Assembly: GCF_002211365.1 (NCBI RefSeq)
Contig: NZ_LOKZ01000036.1
Coordinates: forward strand, 1 to 64,000
DNA: 64,000 nt
Source: Rhizobium sp. R711
GTDB taxonomy: Bacteria; Pseudomonadota; Alphaproteobacteria; Rhizobiales; Rhizobiaceae
Direction of reading: 5' to 3'
Below are positions 45,617-53,387 of this stretch, one piece after another (position 1 is the first letter of the stretch; each line of letters starts with the position of its first letter). The translations under genes and the position numbers were made by a program. The notes under the pieces were generated by a model that saw only the letters and a list, made by a program, of their open reading frames with translations, had not been told where the DNA came from and ran no database searches.

Positions 45617-46657
45617 TCACGCTGCTGGTTCGTATGGGATCTGTATGTCTTGCGTCTTGGCGAGCCACGCCGGAACGGGCAGGCCCTTGGAGGTTAGGAA
45701 GTCAGGATTGAAGAGCTTGGACTGATAGCGGTTGCCGTAGTCGCAGAGGATTGTAACGATGGTATGGCCGGGGCCGAATTCCTTGGCAAGGCGCACCGCG
45801 CCGGCGATGTTGATCGCCGTCGATCCACCCAGGCACAGACCTTCATGCTCGACGAGGTCGAAGAGGTAGGGCAGGGCTTCCGCATCCGAAACGCTATAGG
45901 CAAAATCGGGTGTGAAGCCTTCCAGGTTGGCCGTGATCCGGCCTTGACCGATTCCTTCGGTAATTGAGGAGCCGGCCGACTTGAGTTCGCCGTTCTTGTA
46001 GAATTCGTAGAGCGCGGCGCCATCAGGGTCCGCGATGCCGATCTTGATGTCCTTGCTGAACGCCTTGAGGCCGGCTGCCACCCCGGCAAGCGTCCCGCCC
46101 GAGCCGACCGAGCAGATGAAACCGTCCACGTTGCCGTTCATATCGTTCCAGATTTCGCGGGCCGTCGTTTCGATATGGGCCTGCCGGTTGGCGACGTTGT
46201 CGAACTGGTTTGCCCAGATCGCGCCGTTCGGGTCAGTCTTCGCCAGCTGCTCGGCGAGCCTTCCGGACACCTTCACATAATTGTTCGGATTCTTGTAGGG
46301 AACGGCGGGCACCTCGACGAGCTCGGCACCGAGCAATTTCAGGGCGTCCTTCTTTTCCTGGCTCTGGGTTTCCGGGATGACGATGACGGTTCGATAGCCA
46401 AGTGCCTTCGCAACGACGGTCAAGCCGATACCGGTATTGCCGGCAGTTCCTTCGACAATAACGCCGCCCGGCCTCAGCAAGCCCTTCTTCTCTGCATCGC
46501 GAATGATGTAGAGCGCCGCGCGATCCTTGACCGACTGGCCCGGATTGAGGAACTCCGCTTTGCCGAGAATAGTGCAGCCGGTCGCTTCCGACGCGCCCTT
46601 GAGCTTGATCAGGGGGGTGTTGCCGATTGCCTCTAGAACGGACGGATGGACGGTCAT
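45617..46657 (-). CDS. Cysteine synthase A
   Basis: A 346-residue O-acetylserine sulfhydrylase of the PLP fold type II. The PLP lysine is Lys44 in NPGQSVKDRAAL; VEGTAGNTGIGLTVVAKALGY holds the substrate and VGSGGTLAGVAAGLK the phosphate. It is longer than E. coli CysK at its C-terminus (ILCDYGNRYQSKLFNPDFLTSKGLPVPAWL), a form common in alphaproteobacteria and mitochondria. It is the first gene of the run with alaX, sseA and a GNAT. Whether it uses OAS or phosphoserine is unknown, so no symbol is set. Confidence 0.9.
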   Translation of the reverse strand: MTVHPSVLEAIGNTPLIKLKGASEATGCTILGKAEFLNPGQSVKDRAALYIIRDAEKKGLLRPGGVIVEGTAGNTGIGLTVVAKALGYRTVIVIPETQSQEKKDALKLLGAELVEVPAVPYKNPNNYVKVSGRLAEQLAKTDPNGAIWANQFDNVANRQAHIETTAREIWNDMNGNVDGFICSVGSGGTLAGVAAGLKAFSKDIKIGIADPDGAALYEFYKNGELKSAGSSITEGIGQGRITANLEGFTPDFAYSVSDAEALPYLFDLVEHEGLCLGGSTAINIAGAVRLAKEFGPGHTIVTILCDYGNRYQSKLFNPDFLTSKGLPVPAWLAKTQDIQIPYEPAA

Positions 46658-46843
46658 GGACTCTGCCTCTTTTGAACGCTTAGTTTAAGAACGGTCTTTT
46701 CCCTTCACAAGGCTAGGTTGGCAAGAAATGCTATTCCATCCCTTTGAGCGCAGCGATAAAATTAGACTTCGTCGTGGTCGAGGGGCATTGAACCGGAGCC
46801 GTCTGCGCCCCTTGTGATCCGGAGATTGACTTTCAACGTACGG

Positions 46844-47536
46844 ATGACAACAAAGCAATCTCTAAAAGCGGAAATGACCGAAACCGTCATGGTTCACGAG
46901 CATATCGACACGGTCGATGTACTGATGGCGCACTATGTCGCCGGATCTCTTCCTCAGCCGGCGCGAGTGCTGGTGGAATCGCATCTCGAAATGAAGCCGG
47001 ATCATCGCTTGCTGGTGAGTGATCTCGAATCTCTGGCCGGCGAGGCTCTCGAGCAGATGCCGGAGGCTGCGATCGGTGACCGCGCTACGCGGCTCGCGGC
47101 CGTCTTCTCCTCCGCGCCGCCCGCCGAAAACCACACAGCAACGAATCTGCGGATGGAAAAAGGTTTCTTCCCGAAAGCGATTCGCGATCTCGTCGGTTAT
47201 GACTTGGACACTGTGCCCTGGAAAACGAAGCTTCCGGGCTTCAAGCAATACTCAACCGACCTCGATGGCTGCGAAGTCAGCCTGATGTGGATCAAGGCTG
47301 GCCGCGCGCTGCCAGCGCACACTCATAAGGGCATGGAACTCACCTTGATCCTGGATGGCGCATTCAGCGACAGCCGCGGCCGTTTCGGACCCGGTGATAT
47401 CTCGGTCGCCGACGAGAGCGTTGACCATCGACCGATTGCCGAAAAGAACCGTCCATGCGTCGCGTTTTCGGTCCTCGACGCGCCGATCAAGCTGACAGGC
47501 TCCTTCCGCCAAATCATCGGCGACCTGATCGGCTGA
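46844..47536 (+). CDS. ChrR-like anti-sigma/cupin protein without zinc cysteines
   Basis: A 230-residue protein of the ChrR type: an N-terminal ZAS-like anti-sigma domain (LMAHYVAGSLPQPARVLVESHLEMKPDHRLLVSDLES) and a C-terminal cupin (ALPAHTHKGMELTLILDGAFSDSRGRFGPGDISVADESVDHRP). The usual zinc motif H-x3-C-x2-C is seen as H-x3-K-x2-H, so the two cysteines are missing. The cupin keeps HTHKG....E. No sigma factor gene is next to it. The start is uncertain: GTG at 46814 and ATG at 46874 are also possible. Confidence 0.75.
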   Translation: MTTKQSLKAEMTETVMVHEHIDTVDVLMAHYVAGSLPQPARVLVESHLEMKPDHRLLVSDLESLAGEALEQMPEAAIGDRATRLAAVFSSAPPAENHTATNLRMEKGFFPKAIRDLVGYDLDTVPWKTKLPGFKQYSTDLDGCEVSLMWIKAGRALPAHTHKGMELTLILDGAFSDSRGRFGPGDISVADESVDHRPIAEKNRPCVAFSVLDAPIKLTGSFRQIIGDLIG

Positions 47537-47635
47537 AAGCAGCCACAATAGCGTGATATGCCTTAAATCCGGGAGATGGCGAGGAACTCCCGGACCTGTT
47601 TTGACGTTCAGAACACAGCCCGGAGGATATGTGCC

Positions 47636-48469
47636 ATGCAAGATTTCGTCGCTCGTCCTGAACATGGAATAGCCTGGATTTCCGGCGCGAGTTCAGGAAT
47701 TGGGCGAGCCTTGGCACTGAAGCTTGCGGGGGACGGATACAAGGTGGCTGTCACCGCTCGCGATCATGAAAAGCTTGCCGAATTGCAGGTTGAGGCTTCC
47801 GATCTGCCCGGCAGCATCATCGTGCTCGATGGTGATGTCACCAATCCCGAGGACATGGAGCATGTGCTTGCTTCAATCGAATACGAGTACGGTGCGCTGG
47901 CATTGGCGGTCTTCAACGCCGGCGTTTATTTGCCTATCCACGCGGAAGAGTTGAAGCTTTCAGATTTTGAGCGGAGCTTTGCTGTCAATCTGCAGGGTGT
48001 TGTGAATTGCCTTGTCCCGGCCGTAAGGCACATGAAGGTGAAGGGGCAGGGGCAAATCGCCATCGTCTCGTCGGTTTCAGGCTATGGCGGGCTGCCGACC
48101 GGTGCCGCTTACGGCGCTACGAAAGCCGCATTGATTAACATGGCGGAGAGCCTGAAATTCGATCTCGACAAGATGGGCATCCGCATCCAACTCATCAATC
48201 CTGGCTTCGTCGATACGCCTGCAACGAAGAGAAACCAATTTCACATGCCCTCGCTGGTCTCGGTCGAGGAGGCTGCCGAACAGATTTCGGCGGGACTCAA
48301 GTCTCAGCGTTTCGAGATTACCTTCCCGAAGCGTTTCACCTACACGATGAAGCTCGTCAATCTGCTGCCTTATAATCTCTATTTCTGGCTGGTGAATCGC
48401 TCGACCGGCTGGCGGGAGCGGCCGTTGGAAAAGCACCCACGGCCAGGTATGGCGCATCCGGCAGAGTAG
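47636..48469 (+). CDS. SDR family oxidoreductase
   Basis: A 277-residue SDR with the motif SGASSGIG, NAGVY, and catalytic YGATK. The C-terminal half (PKRFTYTMKLVNLLPYNLYFWLVNRSTG) is hydrophobic and may dock to the membrane. This group is often found beside ChrR-type regulators and cyclopropane synthase genes in alphaproteobacteria, as here with the ChrR-like gene 100 bases upstream and a cfa remnant downstream. CGGAGGATAT precedes the ATG. Confidence 0.88.
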   Translation: MQDFVARPEHGIAWISGASSGIGRALALKLAGDGYKVAVTARDHEKLAELQVEASDLPGSIIVLDGDVTNPEDMEHVLASIEYEYGALALAVFNAGVYLPIHAEELKLSDFERSFAVNLQGVVNCLVPAVRHMKVKGQGQIAIVSSVSGYGGLPTGAAYGATKAALINMAESLKFDLDKMGIRIQLINPGFVDTPATKRNQFHMPSLVSVEEAAEQISAGLKSQRFEITFPKRFTYTMKLVNLLPYNLYFWLVNRSTGWRERPLEKHPRPGMAHPAE

Positions 48470-48558
48470 CCGTTGCTGTCTGAGGCAGAGACGAGGCGGA
48501 TGGCGGCCAGACAGGAGGTCATCTGTCAACAGGCCGCCACCCGCTCTCGTCAGCTCCG

Positions 48559-48750
48559 CGACAAAGACGACCTGGCGGACGTCTATATTTCTAGCCGCGG
48601 AAGCCTGCTCACAATAAACAGAATTCCAAGAGGCGTTCGAAGCGTTTATCGAAGCCCAATGGGCGAACACGCTCCTGTGCCGACCAAAAGCGCTCGCGCC
48701 ATTTCGGCAAGTGTACCAGCATAGTCTAACCTGAAATCGAAGTCCCTGGC
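48559..48750 (-). pseudogene. Remnant of a cyclopropane fatty acid synthase gene
   Basis: Reading the minus strand with frameshifts restores the end of a cyclopropane-fatty-acyl-phospholipid synthase: FDFRLDYAGTLAE, then (one base dropped) WRERFWSAQERVRPLGFDKRFERLLEF, then YCEAGFRARNIDV RQVVFV. The DYA.TL..WR..F and YCEAGF...IDV patterns are those of Cfa C-termini. At least three indels break it, and the rest of the gene is absent. It lies downstream of an SDR and a ChrR-like gene, which are common neighbours of cfa genes. Confidence 0.65.
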
Positions 48751-48884
48751 CAGTGACAAATTCGCCAAATTCGGCTAGGCGATCTCGCATTGGCATTTTG
48801 CTCCTGCGACGAAACAGGGGCTCGCGCGGAACAGACGTTTCGGCCGTCGTCGGAGAATTTTCGAGAGGTTCCAGCGCAAGAGGA

Positions 48885-48907
48885 GGGCCGGTTATCCCGG
48901 CCCTTTT
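48885..48907 (+). terminator. Intrinsic terminator, upstream transcript unknown
   Basis: A perfect 7-bp stem GGGCCGG/CCGGCCC (48885-48891 and 48897-48903) with a five-base loop is followed by TTTT. No gene ends near it on this strand, so it may end a read-through transcript from the SDR gene or an unrecognised small RNA. Confidence 0.55.
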
Positions 48908-49270
48908 GGAGGCCATCTATATCGGCCCGATCAGTTATCGTATTCGCGGCAAGCGTCATTGATTGATGCGCCACTCTCGCCGCCAGGGGTATCAACGCCC
49001 GAATTTGCATGTGCCGCACCCGGCAATCCATGGCCTTTGGCTGGGGCGTGATGCGTTGGGTTAACCGGGGCGACAGTGATCGGGTTTGCCGTTATCGCCG
49101 CTCGTATAGTCGCCCGCGTAGGTGCTGGAGCTGGGATTTGTGGGGCCGCCATTCGTTGGGCCGAACGGCTGCAGGGTCTTGGTCGGCGAAGAGCAAGGTG
49201 CTGATCTAGCGATACACCTGAGAGTGGGAAAAGAGATTCTCATGGTTAGCCAGCCATGATCGAAAGATGC
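48908..49270. other. Region with possible decayed secreted-protein gene
   Basis: No convincing gene is seen. On the minus strand, two frames give Pro/Thr/Gly-rich stretches (one ending YAGDYTSGDNGKPDHCRPG, the other GVDTPGGESGASINDACREYDN), which might be a broken gene for a small secreted protein. Neither has a good start and signal peptide. Confidence 0.3.
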
Positions 49271-49510
49271 TCAGTTCGACGTCTGGCAATGCGTGGTGTC
49301 GTTCATTCGCTGGCAACGGGTCTGGAAATTGGTCAGCGGCTGCTGTTGTTTCTGTTGCTGCTGCTTCGCGTGGAGCAAGCCGGCTCTCACCGTTGCACTC
49401 CCCGCAGGAATTTCCGGCCGTCTGACATCGGTATCGGGAGTCGGACTGTGACAGCCGGCCAGCGCAGCGACCGCACATAGCGCCGCGGCCAGAAGGAACA
49501 TGCGTTTCAT
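49271..49510 (-). CDS. Small lipoprotein
   Basis: A 79-residue lipoprotein. The signal peptide MKRMFLLAAALCAVAALAGC ends in the lipobox LAGC, with Cys20 to be lipidated. The mature part has a Gln/Lys-rich tract (HAKQQQQKQQQP) and a Cys-containing end (TRCQRMNDTTHCQTSN). GGAGAGGGG precedes the ATG at 49510. The function is unknown. It lies just outside the left edge of the prophage, downstream of the disrupted or displaced tRNA locus. Confidence 0.7.
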   Translation of the reverse strand: MKRMFLLAAALCAVAALAGCHSPTPDTDVRRPEIPAGSATVRAGLLHAKQQQQKQQQPLTNFQTRCQRMNDTTHCQTSN

Positions 49511-49686
49511 TGCTATTGCCCCTCTCCAATTCCTTGAGACACGCAATGCGTCGAACCTCAGGATACAATTGGGACGTGAAGAGTTCAAAGCGCTAAATCT
49601 GGGCAACACTACAGCGCACGGCCGTCGGTGCGAATATCCCAGGCGCCGACCGTTCGAAAGCATTTCAAAAGTGGGGAAAGAAAACA

Positions 49687-49715
49687 CCTGCTTTTGGAAT
49701 ATCAACAAAAGCAGG
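49687..49715 (-). terminator. Hairpin next to the prophage edge, likely tRNA terminator
   Basis: A perfect 10-bp stem CAAAAGCAGG-type repeat (49687-49696 and 49706-49715) with a nine-base loop; on the minus strand it is followed by TGTTTTCTTT. It lies 16 bases beyond the tRNA-like 3' end at 49732 and is placed as that tRNA's terminator. Confidence 0.6.
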
Positions 49716-49731
49716 CGCTTATCTTTGAAAC

Positions 49732-49751
49732 TGGCTCCCCGGGCCGGACTT
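49732..49751 (-). other. Candidate attL: tRNA 3'-end fragment
   Basis: The minus strand reads AGTCCGGCCCGGGGAGCCA, which fits a tRNA 3' end: part of the T loop (AGT), T-stem strand CCGGC, acceptor strand CCGGGGA, discriminator G and CCA. No tRNA body precedes it; the sequence becomes AT-rich and unrelated on the prophage side, while a terminator hairpin follows on the host side. This is the pattern left when a phage integrates into a tRNA gene. The acceptor suits a tRNA starting UCCCCGG with discriminator G, for example tRNA-Asn. The intact tRNA should lie at the other end, outside the window. Confidence 0.65.
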
Positions 49752-49861
49752 GGCTCCAATTTTTAAAGTAGGGGAGTTTCCTTGCGATGCAGGGTGTTTG
49801 AGGTTTTTATAAGTGCTCATGTGAAACGCATGTAGTCCGAAAAGTAGTCTAAAAAGTATGC

Positions 49862-50068
49862 CTAAATTTGCGCATTGGCTCCCATCAATTTTCTAACTCG
49901 ATCGAGCTGGCTGCCGCCTTTCGTTTCCTGCCGTTGCTTTGCGGCCAAATATTCGCGCTCACAGCGATCGAGGATCGGTTGCGCGATCGGGCCTTTGCGA
50001 TCGACCAGCTTCGCCGCGAAAATCAGCATCTCGCCAAGCCGCTCCAGTGTAATCTCTGGCTGTGCCAT
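49862..50068 (-). CDS. Prophage protein of unknown function, 68 residues
   Basis: A short, helical, charged protein (MAQPEITLERLGEMLIFAAKLVDRKGPIAQPILDRCEREYLAAKQRQ) and the last gene of the leftward early operon. The start at 50068 follows the end of the DUF4326 gene by two bases. Where lambda has its integrase gene, only this small gene is seen before the att site. Confidence 0.6.
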   Translation of the reverse strand: MAQPEITLERLGEMLIFAAKLVDRKGPIAQPILDRCEREYLAAKQRQETKGGSQLDRVRKLMGANAQI

Positions 50069-50070
50069 GG

Positions 50071-50442
50071 CTAGATTTCCTCGCATTTTCGCTGCGGCCG
50101 GTTCGCAACCTGCAGCAATACGTCTGCATGGCAGGGCGAGCCGTGCTTGCACCAGCATGCGAGGTTCTTGCCGCGTAGTTCGTTGGCGTTCTCGTTGACG
50201 AAAAGGCGGGCTCGCTCCAGCGCCTCGATGTCCGGATCTGCGCCAACGCGTAATAGACCGGCGAGAAGCGCCATATAGAGGTCCACGCAATAGGCGGCGT
50301 CGCCATGTTTGCCCACGATGAATGGATTTCCCCATGGACCGGGTCGGCCCACATGCACAGCAGCGAGGCCGTTTGTTTTCTTCGACAAAGCTTGAAGGTT
50401 GAAGCCGGCGGAACGCGACAGACGAAGGCGTACGGGTGTCAT
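50071..50442 (-). CDS. DUF4326 domain prophage protein
   Basis: A 123-residue protein with the DUF4326 core: VHVGRPGPWGNPFIVGKHGD, LRGKNLACWCKHGSPCHADVLLQVAN. The C-W-C...C-H arrangement may bind a metal. It occurs widely in phages and is of unknown role. It begins two bases after the HNH gene ends. Confidence 0.85.
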   Translation of the reverse strand: MTPVRLRLSRSAGFNLQALSKKTNGLAAVHVGRPGPWGNPFIVGKHGDAAYCVDLYMALLAGLLRVGADPDIEALERARLFVNENANELRGKNLACWCKHGSPCHADVLLQVANRPQRKCEEI

Positions 50443-50444
50443 GG

Positions 50445-50780
50445 CTAGATCTCCTCGCATCGCATTTCCTTCCGGGCTTGCTCGCGCCGGATGGCATTTC
50501 TCTTTCTGGTGACAAGTTGCAGGTGATCTGGCTCCGGCCGCACGCAAAGGCGGTTACGGCAGTAGTGGTCGATTTCCTTCTTGCCGGGGATGTAGCCGTG
50601 CTCATTGGTCCACATGACAAGGTGGACGGCGACGGTCTGGCTGCCCAGCGACATGCGCGGATATCCGGCGCCGCGTCCTTCAGATCCAGACGTTGGGCCT
50701 GTCCAGATCCAGCAACCCGTCTCTTCATCCACGCGGACGCGAGCCATCACTTTTTCAAGGATTTTCTGACGGCGCGACAT
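50445..50780 (-). CDS. HNH endonuclease
   Basis: A 111-residue HNH-family protein. After GCWIWTGPTS..GYPRMSLGSQTVAVHLVMWTNEHGYIPGKKEIDHYCRNRLCVRPEPDHLQLVTRKRN, the core residues are the His in VHLVMW, the IDHYCRNRLCVRPEHLQL-type site and flanking Asn residues. The layout is that of phage HNH_3 proteins. The ATG at 50780 overlaps the stop of the upstream gene (TAATG). Confidence 0.88.
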   Translation of the reverse strand: MSRRQKILEKVMARVRVDEETGCWIWTGPTSGSEGRGAGYPRMSLGSQTVAVHLVMWTNEHGYIPGKKEIDHYCRNRLCVRPEPDHLQLVTRKRNAIRREQARKEMRCEEI

Positions 50781-51001
50781 TAGGGCTGTTCTCCGTTCTG
50801 CCCGCTCGGGGTGGTCGCGACCTGGCGCTTCCACAAGAGATAGCAATTCCGTTGCTCCGCCTTTGGGCATCCTTCCCACCAATGCCAGCAGCTGCCGGGA
50901 CCGGCGCTCGGATCTCTGCCGCAAGAATGCTTGCCTTTTGGCTGCTTCCATGTTTCTTGCTGGACCGACACTGCAAGGCTCATCTGCGCTGCATCAGGCA
51001 T
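50780..51001 (-). CDS. Cysteine-rich prophage protein
   Basis: A 73-residue protein with several cysteines and tryptophans (HSCGRDPSAGPGSCWHWWEGCPKAEQRNCYLLWKR), perhaps a small zinc-binding protein. The ATG at 51001 overlaps the stop of the upstream gene; ATG 50983 is the alternative. The function is unknown. Confidence 0.5.
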   Translation of the reverse strand: MPDAAQMSLAVSVQQETWKQPKGKHSCGRDPSAGPGSCWHWWEGCPKAEQRNCYLLWKRQVATTPSGQNGEQP

Positions 51002-51530
51002 TGGCGCGCTCCACCTCAGACAAGCGGTCAAGGCGCTCGATCTCGGCGAGGATCAGTGCGCCAGCGCGGACTAAATCATTCCGGCGCGAATGCGGCTTGA
51101 GCCAATCCATGCGCCATGCCAACGGCCATAAAGATGATATCTCTGCTGGCACAGACGATGCGCGCTTGAAGCCGTCCATTACCGCACGATTGGCTTTGCA
51201 TGCCTCGGAAGCCATGAGGGCATAAACAGCTGCCGCACGCGAGATACTGTAATCGGTGTGCTGATCGTCGTGCTCGACCGTCCAGCCTTCGGCATCGATC
51301 TGCCGGCGGCGCTCGGCGACCACATCTGAAATTGCCTTAGATACTGGAGCGGGCGCGCACGGCGGCGCTTTTGTGAGGGCTTCGATCGCCATCAGCTGTA
51401 GCGCCTCAGCTTGCTTGTCTTCCGGAACATCATCCAGCGTTGACGGGTCCATGATCTTCTGGGCGGCGTCAAACAAGTGGACAGCCCAGGCGCGTGCTTC
51501 GTCGGCGCTTAGCAGAAAACCTCGCGTCAT
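50994..51530 (-). CDS. Prophage protein with ERRRQIDAEGWT motif
   Basis: A 178-residue protein. The segment VVAERRRQIDAEGWTVEHDDQHTDYSISRAAAVYALMASEA, followed by WPLAWRMDWLKPHSRRNDLVRAGALILAEIERLDR, is a family seen repeatedly in phages of many proteobacteria. It is helical with conserved His and Asp residues. The function is unknown. The stop region overlaps the next gene. Confidence 0.75.
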   Translation of the reverse strand: MTRGFLLSADEARAWAVHLFDAAQKIMDPSTLDDVPEDKQAEALQLMAIEALTKAPPCAPAPVSKAISDVVAERRRQIDAEGWTVEHDDQHTDYSISRAAAVYALMASEACKANRAVMDGFKRASSVPAEISSLWPLAWRMDWLKPHSRRNDLVRAGALILAEIERLDRLSEVERANA

Positions 51531-51964
51531 AGCGGCGTCTCCAGATGGGCGACCAGCATAGAGACGCGCGGAACGCTGACAGCCATGAAGGCCAAACCGC
51601 CGGTCTTGCTGTTGGCACGCCGGCCGTAGACGATCCTGTCTTCCTTGATCTGGATGCCGGGCCGTACCAGGTCGATGTTGTTCGCCAGCGCGAAGCGGCG
51701 GGCGGCGCCGGGATTAGCGCCATACTTCTTGTCGATCTGCTTGAGGTTCAGACCAGCGCGGAGATCCGCTTCAAAGCTTTTCCGCTCGAAGAGGTCAAGC
51801 AATGTCGGTTCGCGCTCGGGGGCAAGGCCGTGAGCCTTGAGCGTCGCGGTCACATGGTCGCGGCTGACCGCGTAGCGCTTTGCGATGTCTTCACGCGACA
51901 CGCCACGCTCGATCAGCTGCGCGAGGATTTCCTTGCCTGGAAGTTTGGCGTTGTGGGCTCTCAT
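51527..51964 (-). CDS. Putative DNA-binding prophage protein
   Basis: A 145-residue protein with two helix-turn-helix-like parts: LPGKEILAQLIERGVSREDIAKRYAVSRDHVTATLKAHGL (residues 8-47) and FEADLRAGLNLKQIDKKYGANPGAARRFALANNI (about 69-102). It is probably a regulator of the leftward operon or of DNA use. Its start codon overlaps the end of the next gene upstream by four bases. Confidence 0.6.
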   Translation of the reverse strand: MRAHNAKLPGKEILAQLIERGVSREDIAKRYAVSRDHVTATLKAHGLAPEREPTLLDLFERKSFEADLRAGLNLKQIDKKYGANPGAARRFALANNIDLVRPGIQIKEDRIVYGRRANSKTGGLAFMAVSVPRVSMLVAHLETPL

Positions 51965-52221
51965 TGCGACTCCGAAGATTGCAAAACAGGGAAGGGGAAA
52001 CCGGCGCAGCGATTGACGGCAAGAACGATCAGGCCAGCGATCTCGGTCGCCTCGATGTCGCTACGCTCGCGATTGAGATCGATGACGAAGACGTGACGCC
52101 CTTTGGCGTCCATCACGTCGCCGGGTTCGGCGGGATTGAGGCTGAGTGGAAGCTCAAGTTCGCGCGCGGCGAACGCTTCGACCAGCAGCCGGGAGGTCGC
52201 GAGGCTGGTGATCGGCGTCAT
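51961..52221 (-). CDS. Prophage protein, paralogue of the 53.7-kb gene
   Basis: An 86-residue protein. The part LELPLSLNPAEPGDVMDAKGRHVFVIDLNRERSDIEATEIAGLIVLAVNRCAGFP is clearly similar to the protein at 53676 (VTLPLRHESENVGTIVDATGRGFVVVDMHRELPDAQVTEIAELIVLAVNAQGGFP). The G..VDA.GR...V.D..RE......TEIA.LIVLAVN pattern suggests a small beta-helix fold. The role is unknown. Confidence 0.6.
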   Translation of the reverse strand: MTPITSLATSRLLVEAFAARELELPLSLNPAEPGDVMDAKGRHVFVIDLNRERSDIEATEIAGLIVLAVNRCAGFPFPVLQSSESQ

Positions 52222-53387
52222 TCTGCCGCCCTCGAAATGCTAGTGGGCAGAGGCGGAAAGGCATCATGCTCGACATCGTCGAGCTTGCGGCCGGCGCGCT
52301 TCTTGCCGATGCGGGAAACGGTGTCGTCGTCGATGTCGTCACACCATGCGGGGCGGTAGTGCTCGCCCCAGCGATCCTCTTCCCAGTCGCGATGGTCGAA
52401 GCGGCTGATTTCAGGATTGTCGTCGATCGTCCAGCCATCGACTGCGCCAACCTGCGGCGCCCATTCGCCCCATTGTTTGAACAGGAACGGAACGCCAGCC
52501 GTCGCGCACTGGTCGCGAAGGGAGCGAACCCAACCCGGGTGCATCGGCCGTGCGTCAGGGCCGCTCTCTCCGCCGGCGACGACCCAGTCGAGCTTCGGAA
52601 GGTTGCAATCATAGGCGCTGGCGCTGTCACTGTTTTCGACCCAAGCTTCGCCGGTCAGAGCGTCGTAGCGGATCTCAGTGTCTCCATCGGCAAAGACGAT
52701 GTTGCGAGGGTCAATTAGGCCTAGCATCGGCTCCGCGCTTATCCAGTGAAGAGCTGCCGATGTTTGAAGAAGATGGGGTATGCGCTCATTTGCGCGCTTC
52801 TGGTCTTCTACCGAAACGCCAAGCCAAAGGTTAGGCAGTGGCCATTCGATGTCTTCGATGATGCCTGCGGCACAGGGGGAACCCATCACATCAGCGGCGG
52901 CGGTACCCCAGCGCTTCGCGAACTCACTCGGATCGCTTTCGAAGCACCTTTCCATTTCACTGATGTAGGCGAGCATTCGCTCGGGGCGTTTTGTCAGCAG
53001 CTGAAAGACATGGCGATTAAGTTCGCCATCTTCGACGGGGCAGTGATGCAGGCGGCTCGCAAGGCCGATTACCGCGAAGACTTTGTCTATCCATGCGTCC
53101 GGCACGCTCTCTGCGAATAGATCGGCGTGGGCACAGACAAAGATCATACGCGGACGCGACCAGGTAAGCGGCTGTGTCAGCCACTTTTCATTCAGGCGAA
53201 CTTCACCATTCCAGACGGGCCCAGCCTTGGTGTCCGAGGTGAGGCCGGCGCGGCTTTCGTGATTTCGCAGCCGCGTGCCGGCGAGCTTCATGGCGTAGCA
53301 GTTGGTGCAGCCAGGCGAGACGACGCTGCAGCCCGTGATTGGGTTCCATGTAGCGTCGGTCCATTCGATCTTGGTTCCGTCAGCCAT
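52218..53387 (-). CDS. Phage Gp37/Gp68 family (DUF5131) protein
   Basis: A 389-residue protein of the DUF5131 family. The N-terminus IEWTDATWNPITGCSVVSPGCTNCYAMKLA has the GC..-x5-GC-x2-CYA cysteines that resemble an iron-sulfur cluster site, and the middle contains WLGVSVEDQKRANERIPHLLQTSAALHWISAEPMLGLID and DWVVAGGESGPDARPMHPGWVRSLRDQC. It is widespread in phages. Whether it is a radical SAM-like enzyme is unproven. It sits in the leftward early operon and overlaps both neighbours. Confidence 0.88.
   Translation of the reverse strand: MADGTKIEWTDATWNPITGCSVVSPGCTNCYAMKLAGTRLRNHESRAGLTSDTKAGPVWNGEVRLNEKWLTQPLTWSRPRMIFVCAHADLFAESVPDAWIDKVFAVIGLASRLHHCPVEDGELNRHVFQLLTKRPERMLAYISEMERCFESDPSEFAKRWGTAAADVMGSPCAAGIIEDIEWPLPNLWLGVSVEDQKRANERIPHLLQTSAALHWISAEPMLGLIDPRNIVFADGDTEIRYDALTGEAWVENSDSASAYDCNLPKLDWVVAGGESGPDARPMHPGWVRSLRDQCATAGVPFLFKQWGEWAPQVGAVDGWTIDDNPEISRFDHRDWEEDRWGEHYRPAWCDDIDDDTVSRIGKKRAGRKLDDVEHDAFPPLPTSISRAAE

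Noticed and set aside
48753..48962. Plus-strand open frame of 69 codons
   Set aside because: It crosses the intrinsic terminator at 48885-48907 and lacks family signs.
49061..49243. Minus-strand open frame of 60 codons near the prophage edge
   Set aside because: No signal peptide or ribosome binding site that fits; at best a fragment of a broken gene, noted under the region entry.
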